From Candidatus Competibacteraceae bacterium (GTDB lineage: Bacteria; Pseudomonadota; Gammaproteobacteria; Competibacterales; Competibacteraceae): a stretch of 5,107 nucleotides of DNA. This document shows positions 1 to 5,107 of this stretch, in pieces. The notes under the pieces were generated by a model. It was not told where the DNA came from. It did no database searches and saw nothing but the letters and a program-made list of their open reading frames with translations. Numbering within the stretch: position 1 is the first letter of the stretch; the number at the start of each line of letters is the position of its first letter. The DNA lies in NCBI GenBank assembly GCA_012032855.1, contig JAAUQA010000298.1:1-5107 (forward strand), written 5' to 3'. Both the position numbers and the translations under genes were made by a program.

Positions 1-554
1 CGCGCATTGATCTCACGCAGGAATTGCCACATGGAACGGCGGATTTCAATATCTACCCCGGCAGTCGGCTCGTCCAGAATCAGCAGCCGCGGTTCGTGAA
101 CCAGAGCGCGGGCGATCATTAAGCGCCGTTTCATACCACCGGATAGGGAACGGGCTTGTTCGCGGCGTTTTTCCCATAAGCCTAGTTGTTTGAGATACCG
201 TTCGGCCCGGTCATAGGCCAGTGACCGCTTGAGGCCGTAATAACCAGCTTGGTTGACGACGATTTCCACCACCGGTTCGAACTGATTGAAATTGAATTCC
301 TGCGGCACTAAGCCGATGTGCGTTTTGACCGTCTCCAGATCGGTATCCAGATCGCTGCCGAAGACGTGAACTAGGCCGCCGGTTTTCTTTACCAGGGAGC
401 AGATGATGCCGATGGTGGTCGATTTGCCCGCCCCGTTGGGACCCAGCAACGCAAAGAAATCGCCCTCCCGGACTTCCAAGTCAATGCCTTTGAGGGCTTG
501 AAAACCATTGCCGTAGGTTTTACGTAAATTGCGAATAACCAGCGCTTGGGTCAT
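1..554 (-). CDS. yadG: YadG-like ABC transporter ATP-binding protein (3' end beyond window)
   Basis: This is the ATPase subunit of an ABC-2 type exporter, which would sit on the cytoplasmic face of the inner membrane and pair with a YadH-like permease. The 184 residues present show Walker A GPNGAGKST (38-46), the Q-loop glutamine in LVPQEFNFN (Q85), the signature LSGGMKRR (138-145), Walker B LLILDEP (157-163) and the D-loop AGVD (165-168). The switch histidine and the C-terminal region lie outside the window. Similarity to E. coli YadG as I recall it is strong, including VVNQAGYYG and IARALVHEP, and the N-terminus has the same length, which supports the ATG at 554. No Shine-Dalgarno sequence precedes that ATG (the upstream bases are ACTCCTTTTT), so translation may be coupled to the CBS gene ending 28 bp upstream. 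The family is certain. The substrate is unknown, and YadG itself is poorly characterised. Confidence 0.9.
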   Translation of the reverse strand, partial: MTQALVIRNLRKTYGNGFQALKGIDLEVREGDFFALLGPNGAGKSTTIGIICSLVKKTGGLVHVFGSDLDTDLETVKTHIGLVPQEFNFNQFEPVVEIVVNQAGYYGLKRSLAYDRAERYLKQLGLWEKRREQARSLSGGMKRRLMIARALVHEPRLLILDEPTAGVDIEIRRSMWQFLREINA

Positions 555-582
555 AAAAAGGAGTGTGTTTGCCCGAGCTGGC

Positions 583-978
583 TTACCAGAGATCTTTAAG
601 CGCTTTTAAGACATCCTTGCGGCTAATCTGGCCGACCAACACATTGTCGCGCATGACCGGATAGCGCTTATAGGGGGCTTCGAGAAACATGCGGGCGACA
701 TCCAGCAAGCTGTCGTCCAAATTCACGGTTTTGACATTCCGGCTCATATACTCCGACACCTTGCCGGCCCGCTCCTCGTGATAACTAGCCTGCAACACGA
801 CTTTCATGCAGTCTTTTTCTGACAACATACCGACCAGATTACCCCGTTTATCCACCACAGGGGCGGCGGAAATCCTGTTCTCAAGCAACAAATAGATGGC
901 ATCCATGACCCCCATGTCCGGTTTGAAGGTGATCAGGTTGGCCGTCATATAGTTTTTTACATTGATCGAGCTGAGCAT
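583..978 (-). CDS. Small protein made of two CBS domains
   Basis: This 131-residue soluble protein consists almost entirely of a tandem CBS pair (a Bateman module). CBS1 covers about residues 7-62 (MTANLITFKP, then AAPVVDKRGNLVGMLSEKDC) and CBS2 about 74-131 (MSRNVKTVNLDDSLLDVA, then KRYPVMRDNVLVGQISRKDVL). Such pairs commonly bind adenine nucleotides such as AMP, ATP or S-adenosylmethionine and act as energy or metabolite sensors. No catalytic or membrane domain is attached, so the partner is unknown. The start at 978 was chosen because a strong AGGAGG lies 5 nt upstream and the CBS fold begins directly after it. An in-frame ATG at 1089 would add 37 residues of non-CBS sequence read from the apbE tail. 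The gene lies 88 bp after apbE, with two GGGTCACC repeats in its leader. Co-transcription with nqr is possible but not shown. The domain call is secure; the function is not. Confidence 0.88.
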   Translation of the reverse strand: MLSSINVKNYMTANLITFKPDMGVMDAIYLLLENRISAAPVVDKRGNLVGMLSEKDCMKVVLQASYHEERAGKVSEYMSRNVKTVNLDDSLLDVARMFLEAPYKRYPVMRDNVLVGQISRKDVLKALKDLW

Positions 979-983
979 ACTAC

Positions 984-989
984 CCTCCT
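984..989 (-). promoter_or_regulatory. Strong ribosome binding site of the CBS gene
   Basis: The minus strand reads AGGAGG here, 5 nt before the ATG at 978. It is the best Shine-Dalgarno match in the window and decides the start in favour of 978 over the in-frame ATG at 1089. Confidence 0.8.
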
Positions 990-991
990 TT

Positions 992-1021
992 GGGTCACCG
1001 GTTGGGTTCGGCCGGGTCACC
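992..1021 (-). repeat. Two GGGTCACC repeats 22 bp apart in the CBS gene leader
   Basis: The plus-strand octamer GGGTCACC occurs at 992-999 and again at 1014-1021, a spacing of 22 bp or about two helical turns. The core GGTCACC is palindromic around its central base, and the second copy extends to GGGTCACCC. The copies could be a paired operator for a dimeric regulator. Alternatively, in the mRNA GGGTGACC (1022-1015) can pair with GGTGACCC (999-992) with one G-G mismatch and a 15-nt loop, giving a hairpin just before the ribosome binding site. The repeat is visible in the sequence; either role is inference. Confidence 0.5.
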
Positions 1022-1066
1022 CCTGTTATGGTATTAGAAAATCGGGATAAACGCCGGTCTAGTAGA

Positions 1067-2165
1067 TTAATCGGCCAGATAGGGTGCAATGGCCGAAGTG
1101 CTTTTCTCTATGAATTCACCATCGTCGATCACGATGAAGAGCGCCGCCAACCCGATCTGCTCGGCCAGTTGGAAGCCTTTTTCCGGTCCCATGACGATCA
1201 ATCCGGTCGCCAGCGCATCAGCCACAGTGACCGACGGATGAATGACCGAGACCGAAGCTAATTCGTGGCGTATTGGCCGTCCCGTAGTGGGATCGATCGC
1301 ATGGGAATAGCGTTGACCATCTCGTTCGAAAAAATTGCGGTAGTTGCCCGAGGTGGCGATACCCCGATCTGTCAGCAAAGCGATGCGCTCTATACTGCGT
1401 TCGTTAGGTAGTGGGTTTTTCAATGGCGATGCGCCAGGGATTGCCTTGCGCATTATGCCCCTTGGCCCGCAATTCGCCGCCGATTTCCACCATATAATCG
1501 GAAATCTCCAAGGTTTCCAGGTGTTCCGCCAACCGATCAACCGCATAGCCTTTGGCAATCGCCGACAGATCGACGTCAATATCGGCCACGGCTTTTTGCA
1601 ACGCCGGCGGGTTAACGCGCAGCTGTAGCTGCTGATAACCGACCCGAGTTTGCGCCTCGGCAATGGCTTCTTCCGAGGGAATCTCGTCATCCGTGACGGT
1701 GGGACCAAATCCCCACAGATTCACCAATGGGCCGACTGTGACATCGAAAGCACCGCCGGTCAGTTGACTGACGCGTTGGGCTTCCTGCACCACAAACAGC
1801 AGTTCCGGCGAAACCGGCACCCACCCGGTGCTCGAATTACGGTTGAAGCGAGACAGCTCCGATTCGGGATCATAGGTAGACATCTGCCGGTTGATCCGAG
1901 TCAGAATGCGCTCAAGTTCTGCTTGCAGCGTTTCTGCTACGATAGACTCGGGAACGTGCGGTATTTTGACGGTATACGTAGTGCCCATCGTCGCGCCGGT
2001 CAGTTGCACCTGAGCATCCCGCACGCTGGAGGAATACCACCACCCGCCGATCAACAGTAGCAACAGAACGAATGTCCCCACCCACGATTTGGTGAATGGG
2101 GACACCGCGTTTCGATTTCCTGAGGATAACCAACCTAGCGCGAATGACGAACGGTCTTGGGCCAT
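1067..2165 (-). CDS. apbE: ApbE flavin transferase, frame broken once near 1413-1420
   Basis: ApbE is an FAD:protein FMN transferase. It cleaves FAD and attaches FMN through a phosphoester bond to threonines of NqrB and NqrC on the outer face of the membrane. The first frame gives 253 residues ending EKPTT-stop; the next frame supplies the rest. Removing one base from the C run gives IAIEKPLPNERSIERI and a 365-residue protein. Family motifs run in order: TGATMGTTY (56-64), MSTYDPESELSRFN (95-108), AFDVTVGPLVNLWGFGP (139-155), DLSAIAKGYAVD (199-210), VEIGGELRAKG (226-236), then IATSGNYRNFF, SHAIDPTTGRP and the metal-site segment ADALATG. The N-terminus has basic residues followed by a hydrophobic stretch (about 28-44) with no lipobox cysteine, so it looks membrane-anchored. 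The ATG directly abuts the nqrF stop (TAA-ATG), which implies translational coupling. Its position after nqrF matches its job. Function is near certain; the frame break is probably a sequencing error, less likely a real pseudogene. Confidence 0.92.
1413..1420 (-). other. Frame break in apbE (one extra base)
   Basis: The minus strand reads GAAAAACCCACT. Reading straight through gives EKPTT-stop at 1404. Dropping one C gives the conserved EKP and continues LPNERSIERI in the frame that holds the rest of the protein. The break falls between an A5 and a C3 run, a typical place for a homopolymer miscall. Confidence 0.85.
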
Positions 2166-3386
2166 TTAGCCGCCGAAATCATCCAACATGATGTTTTCCC
2201 GCTCCACGCCGATGTCTTCCAACATCTTGATCACGGCAACGTTCATCACCGGCGGGCCGCACAGGTAATACTCGCAATCTTCTGGCGCCGGATGATCCTT
2301 GAGATAGTGCTCGTACAGCACCTCGTGGATAAAGCCGGTATAGCCGGTCCAATTATCTTCCGGTTGTGGATCGGACAAGCCCACATGCCATTTGAAATTG
2401 GGATTTTGGGCCTGCAGCGCGTCGAAATCCTCGACGTAGAACATCTCTCGGAAACTGCGGGCACCGTACCAGAAAGTCATTCGGCGTTGGCTCTTGAGAC
2501 GCTTCAATTGATCGAAAATATGTGAACGCATCGGCGCCATACCCGCACCGCCGCCGATAAACACCATTTCGTTGTCGGTTTCGCGGGCGAAGAACTCACC
2601 GAACGGACCGGAAACAGTGACTTTATCGCCGGGTTTCAAGCCGAAGATAAACGAGGACATAATGCCCGGAGGGGCATCCGGCTGGCCTGGCGGGGGCGTG
2701 GCGACGCGCACGTTCAACAGGACGACGGTTTTTTCCTCAGGATAACTGGCCATTGAGTACGCACGCATGGTCGGCTCGGTACATTTGGAGACATACTTCC
2801 ACAAGTCGTAGCGATCCCATTCGTCGCGAAATTGCTTCTCGACCTCGAAATCCTTGTAGTGGACCTCATGCGGGGGACATTCGATTTGAATATAGCCACC
2901 GGCACGGAAATCGATGGTCTCTCCTTTGGGCAGTTCCAACACCAACTCTTTGATGAACGTGGCCACATTATGGTTGGAACGCACCGTACAGTCCCATTTC
3001 TTGACCCCGAACACCTCGTCGGCGACCTGGATCTTCATGTCCTGCTTAACCGTCACCTGACAAGCCAAGCGCTCACCTTCCGCCGCTTCGCGCTTGTTGA
3101 TATAGCCGGTCTCGGTGGGCAAAATCGCGCCACCGCCTTCGAAGACCTTGACCCGGCATTGGGCGCAGGTGCCGCCGCCACCGCAGGCCGAGGATACAAA
3201 CAAATTGGCATTAGCCAACGCATTCAGCAACTTCGAGCCCACCGGCGCTTGAACGGTTTTTTCGCCGTTGATCAAAATATCCACATTGCCCGACGCCACT
3301 AACTTGGATTTGGCGGCCAGGATGACAAACACCAGCATGACCACGATGCCGGTAAAAAACAAAACGCCTAACGCAACTTCAAGCAT
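2166..3386 (-). CDS. nqrF: Na+-NQR subunit F, NADH dehydrogenase with 2Fe-2S and FAD
   Basis: NqrF is the electron entry point of Na+-NQR. It oxidises cytosolic NADH, and electrons pass from FAD to a [2Fe-2S] centre and on into the membrane subunits. The 406 residues, against 408 in V. cholerae, contain one N-terminal membrane helix (about 4-24). A ferredoxin domain follows (about 33-125), with ligands C68, C74, C77 and C109 in [11 protein letters not shown] and LACQ. Next comes the FAD domain with RAYS (208-211), and then the NADH domain with [10 protein letters not shown] (278-287) and LCGPP, which holds the conserved C376. The C-terminus LDDFGG is typical of the family. The ATG at 3386 has AGGCGG 6 nt upstream. 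The gene is intact, begins 51 bp after nqrE and abuts apbE. No key residue is missing. Confidence 0.98.
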   Translation of the reverse strand: MLEVALGVLFFTGIVVMLVFVILAAKSKLVASGNVDILINGEKTVQAPVGSKLLNALANANLFVSSACGGGGTCAQCRVKVFEGGGAILPTETGYINKREAAEGERLACQVTVKQDMKIQVADEVFGVKKWDCTVRSNHNVATFIKELVLELPKGETIDFRAGGYIQIECPPHEVHYKDFEVEKQFRDEWDRYDLWKYVSKCTEPTMRAYSMASYPEEKTVVLLNVRVATPPPGQPDAPPGIMSSFIFGLKPGDKVTVSGPFGEFFARETDNEMVFIGGGAGMAPMRSHIFDQLKRLKSQRRMTFWYGARSFREMFYVEDFDALQAQNPNFKWHVGLSDPQPEDNWTGYTGFIHEVLYEHYLKDHPAPEDCEYYLCGPPVMNVAVIKMLEDIGVERENIMLDDFGG

Positions 3387-3392
3387 GGTTAT

Positions 3393-3398
3393 CCGCCT
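3393..3398 (-). promoter_or_regulatory. Ribosome binding site of nqrF
   Basis: The minus strand reads AGGCGG, 6 nt before the nqrF ATG at 3386. It is a moderate match and supports that start. Confidence 0.5.
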
Positions 3399-3410
3399 AT
3401 TCTAACCGTG

Positions 3411-3428
3411 GAGGGCTCTGAGTCCCTC
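3411..3428. other. Small hairpin between nqrE and nqrF
   Basis: GAGGG (3411-3415) and CCCTC (3424-3428) can form a 5-bp GC-rich stem with an 8-nt loop in the only sizeable gap inside the nqr cluster (3387-3437). No T run follows on the minus strand, so it does not look like an intrinsic terminator. It might affect mRNA processing or stability, or be chance. Confidence 0.3.
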
Positions 3429-3437
3429 GCAGTGTGC

Positions 3438-4044
3438 TTACAACTGGATGCCCGAAAAACCCAGAAAACCCAGCGACATCAAGCCGGTAATCACAAAGGT
3501 GATGCCCAGTCCCTGCAAACCATCGGGCACATCGCTGTATTTGAGTTTTTCTTTAATCCCCGCCAGCATGGTGATGGCTAGCGCCCAACCGAAGCCGGTT
3601 CCCAGGCCGTACACAAAGCTTTCGGAAAATTGTAATCCCGTTCGACCATAAACAAGGTGCCGCCCAGGATGGCGCAATTCACCGTAATCAGGGCAAGAAA
3701 ATACCCAAGGCGTTGTACAGCACCGGGACATAGCGATCCAGCACCATTTCCAGGATCTGGACCATGGCGGCAATGACCCCGATATAACAGATCAGGCCCA
3801 GAAAACTCAGGTCCACATCGGGTAAGCCCGCCCAAGCGAGCGCACCGTCTTTAAGCAAATACTGGTAGAGCAGATTGTTCACCGGCACCGTGATGCCCTG
3901 CACGGCGATGACAGCGATGCCCAAACCGAAAGAGGTGGCGACCTGCTTGGAGATGGCCAAGAAGGTGCACATCCCCAAGAAGAATGCTAACGCCAAATTC
4001 TCAATGAAGACCGACGAGATAAAGATGTTGAGGTAATGTTCCAT
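3438..4044 (-). CDS. nqrE: Na+-NQR membrane subunit E, frame broken twice
   Basis: NqrE is an integral inner-membrane subunit that pairs with NqrD in the core of the sodium pump. The coding content is complete but falls in three frames. Residues 1-118 run from [10 protein letters not shown] to NALGIFLP and then hit TGA at 3688. The next 22, LITV through RDYNF, lie in a second frame. The last 62, SESFVYG through FSGIQL, lie in a third. Adding one C at 3691-3693 and one T at 3626-3629 gives a continuous 202-residue protein, against about 198 in V. cholerae. C26 (FFLGMC) and C124 (LITVNC after correction) match the cysteines that hold the iron centre shared with NqrD. The ATG overlaps the nqrD stop as TAATG and has GAGGTG 8 nt upstream. 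All conserved segments survive, so sequencing error is much likelier than decay of an essential subunit. Confidence 0.93.
3626..3629 (-). other. Frame break in nqrE, second (missing T)
   Basis: The minus strand has AAT-TTT-CCG, which reads NFPKALC in the middle frame. With five Ts instead of four it reads NFSESFVYG, the conserved NqrE sequence that continues to the stop at 3438. Confidence 0.85.
3691..3693 (-). other. Frame break in nqrE, first (missing C)
   Basis: The minus strand reads TTG-CCC-TGA, so the frame stops directly after GIFLP. With four Cs it reads [10 protein letters not shown], the conserved segment carrying the second iron-ligand cysteine. Confidence 0.87.
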
Positions 4045-4709
4045 TACTGCAACACCTCGGTGCGGTGGACTTCATGGATCTGATACTCGGGTTTCTCCAC
4101 TTGTTTGGGTTTCCCGGCACGGATCGCCCAGATCAAAAACCCGATGATGAAGAAAGCGCTGGGTGGCAGCAATAACATGCCATTGGGCACATACCAGCCA
4201 CCATCGGTCAGCTTGGGTAGAATTTCCACCCCGAACAAGGTTCCGGAACCGAACAACTCGCGGATAAAGCCGACGGCTAGCAAAATCAAGCTGTAACCCA
4301 AACCATTGCCTAGACCATCCCAAAAACTCTCCATCGGTCCGTTCTTCATCGCGAACGCTTCGGCTCTCCCCAACACGATACAGTTGGTGATGATCAACCC
4401 GACGAACACCGACAACTCCTTGCTGACACCATAAGCGAACGCTTTCAGAAACTGGTCCACCACGATGACCAAGGACGCGATGATCGTCATCATGACGATG
4501 ATACGGATATTGGTCGGCACGTGATGGCGAATCAGGCTGATGGCGACATTAGAGCAGACCAGCACCACGGTTAGGGCTAAGCACATGGTCACCGCCGTCG
4601 ACATTTTGGTGGTCACCGCCAATGCGGAGCAGACACCCAGGATTTGCAACGCGATGGGGTTGTTATCGACTAAGGGTTCAAACAGAACCTTCTTCATTCC
4701 TCTATCCAC
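4044..4709 (-). CDS. nqrD: Na+-NQR membrane subunit D
   Basis: NqrD is an integral membrane subunit of Na+-NQR and forms an inverted-topology pair with NqrE in the ion-translocating core. The 221 residues have about six hydrophobic segments and the family stretches [44 protein letters not shown] and [16 protein letters not shown]27 and C110 correspond to V. cholerae C29 and C112, which ligate the iron centre shared with NqrE. The start is taken as GTG at 4709 because GAGAGG lies 7 nt upstream and the resulting N-terminus is only two residues shorter than that of V. cholerae. An ATG at 4697 is the alternative but has AGAGG only 1 nt away. The hydrophilic C-terminal tail ([24 protein letters not shown] region, about 198-221) is roughly ten residues longer than in Vibrio. 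It sits 3 bp after nqrC and overlaps nqrE by one base. Confidence 0.97.
   Translation of the reverse strand: MDRGMKKVLFEPLVDNNPIALQILGVCSALAVTTKMSTAVTMCLALTVVLVCSNVAISLIRHHVPTNIRIIVMMTIIASLVIVVDQFLKAFAYGVSKELSVFVGLIITNCIVLGRAEAFAMKNGPMESFWDGLGNGLGYSLILLAVGFIRELFGSGTLFGVEILPKLTDGGWYVPNGMLLLPPSAFFIIGFLIWAIRAGKPKQVEKPEYQIHEVHRTEVLQ
4053..4058 (-). promoter_or_regulatory. Ribosome binding site of nqrE inside nqrD
   Basis: GAGGTG on the minus strand lies 8 nt before the nqrE ATG, within the last codons of nqrD. Together with the TAATG overlap it points to coupled translation of the two core membrane subunits. Confidence 0.55.
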
Positions 4710-4712
4710 GGG

Positions 4713-5107
4713 TTATCCTCTCGCTTCTCGTAGCCGCTCCAGATAAGGACCGAAACCACTGTTGCTTAACCAATACTTCAAAAGATTATCCACGCCACGG
4801 GCGGTGAGGGTAGAGCCGGCTATGCCATCCGCCTGATATTTGGCGTCGGGCTTGGTTTTATCCACCACCCCTTTGATGACCTCAATACGCAGTTGGCCCT
4901 GCTCGTCATAAAGCTCCTTGCCTTCCCACTGCCCCTGCCACTGCGGATTTTGTATCTCGCCACCGAGGCCGGGTGTTTCCGCGTGCTCATAAAACTTCAG
5001 ACCGTGGATGGTATCAAGATCACTTTCCAACGCCAATAACGCATACATAGTCGACCACAGGCCATAGCCGTGCACTGGCATAATCAGCGTCTTGAGCTTA
5101 TCATTTT
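4713..5107 (-). CDS. nqrC: Na+-NQR subunit C, C-terminal part (5' end beyond window)
   Basis: NqrC is a membrane-anchored subunit whose periplasmic domain carries covalently bound FMN and relays electrons within Na+-NQR. The frame is open from the window edge and reads NDKLKTLIMPVHGYGLWS, so the in-frame ATG at 5081 is internal and not the start; the N-terminal membrane helix is missing. Visible family features are PVHGYGLWSTMYALLALE, the segment HAETPGLGGEI and the flavinylation motif DGIAGSTLTARGVDN. The acceptor threonine is the T of GST, codon 4811-4809. The motif has A and S where V. cholerae NqrC has S and A (SGATLT). The C-terminus after LLKYWLSNSGFGPYL resembles other proteobacterial NqrC proteins. 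It is the first visible gene of the operon here and lies 3 bp before nqrD. ApbE, encoded downstream, is its modifying enzyme. Confidence 0.96.
   Translation of the reverse strand, partial: NDKLKTLIMPVHGYGLWSTMYALLALESDLDTIHGLKFYEHAETPGLGGEIQNPQWQGQWEGKELYDEQGQLRIEVIKGVVDKTKPDAKYQADGIAGSTLTARGVDNLLKYWLSNSGFGPYLERLREARG
4717..4722 (-). promoter_or_regulatory. Ribosome binding site that selects the nqrD GTG start
   Basis: GAGAGG on the minus strand lies within the final codons of nqrC, 7 nt before the GTG at 4709 but 19 nt before the ATG at 4697. The spacing favours the GTG. Confidence 0.55.

Noticed and set aside
558..563. AAGGAG on the plus strand, resembling a ribosome binding site.
   Set aside because: No plausible plus-strand gene follows; the downstream bases are the antisense of the CBS gene.
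1022..1066. Promoter for the CBS gene, with -10-like TAATAC or CATAAC on the minus strand.
   Set aside because: No acceptable -35 hexamer lies at 16-18 bp, so I cannot support a promoter call.
979..1089. Longer start of the CBS protein at 1089, adding 37 residues.
   Set aside because: The added part overlaps the apbE 3' end in another frame, has no CBS character, and the AGGAGG at 984-989 fits the start at 978.
1413..1420. Programmed +1 shift at CCC-A in apbE.
   Set aside because: CCC is a possible +1 site, but ApbE is not known to use one and the neighbouring nqrE shows the same class of indel.
3626..3693. Programmed ribosomal frameshifting in nqrE; the T4 run allows a perfect -1 re-pairing.
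   Set aside because: Two separate shifts would be needed in one gene. The CCC-TGA site gives poor -1 re-pairing, and I know of no NqrE made this way. Homopolymer error explains both.
4695..4697. ATG at 4697 as the nqrD start.
   Set aside because: The purine run is only 1 nt from it, whereas the GTG at 4709 has a well-spaced GAGAGG and fits the family's N-terminal length.
962..4807. Plus-strand open frames, such as 962-1261, 1650-2060, 2157-2525 and 2832-3302.
   Set aside because: All lie antisense to clearly conserved minus-strand genes, and their translations show no recognisable domain or consistent start signal.

Overview
The window is a gammaproteobacterial-type chromosomal segment in which every supported gene lies on the minus strand. 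It holds the distal half of an nqr operon, which encodes the Na+-translocating NADH:quinone reductase. The assignment to Gammaproteobacteria rests on the close match of NqrC, NqrD, NqrE and NqrF to the Vibrio-type enzyme and on an ABC ATPase that closely resembles E. coli YadG. I cannot name the genus.

Reading in the direction of transcription, from high to low coordinates, the order is as follows. nqrC (C-terminal part, runs off the window edge at 5107); nqrD (4709-4044); nqrE (4044-3438, broken by two 1-base deletions in the deposited sequence); nqrF (3386-2166); apbE, the flavin transferase (2165-1067, broken by one extra base); a two-CBS-domain protein (978-583); and the start of a yadG-like ABC transporter ATPase (554 to beyond position 1). 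Junctions are tight: 3 bp for nqrC/nqrD, a 1-base TAATG overlap for nqrD/nqrE, 51 bp for nqrE/nqrF, abutting TAA-ATG for nqrF/apbE, 88 bp for apbE/CBS, and 28 bp for CBS/yadG. nqrA, nqrB and the 5' part of nqrC should lie just beyond the right edge.

The genes work together as follows. NqrF oxidises NADH and passes electrons through FAD and a [2Fe-2S] centre. NqrD and NqrE form the membrane core, with cysteines that hold an iron centre. NqrC carries a covalent FMN on a threonine, and ApbE is the enzyme that attaches it. The CBS protein and the ABC ATPase have no evident role in NQR.

The most informative oddity is a set of three single-base frame breaks, two in nqrE and one in apbE. All lie in or beside short homopolymer runs, and correcting them restores full-length conserved proteins. 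Sequencing error is the most economical explanation. Other points are a CBS-domain gene where nqrM often sits, a pair of GGGTCACC repeats 22 bp apart in the CBS gene leader, and an ApbE with a membrane anchor instead of a lipobox. I see no RNA gene, mobile element or CRISPR array, and no clearly new system. The longest non-coding stretch is 88 bp.
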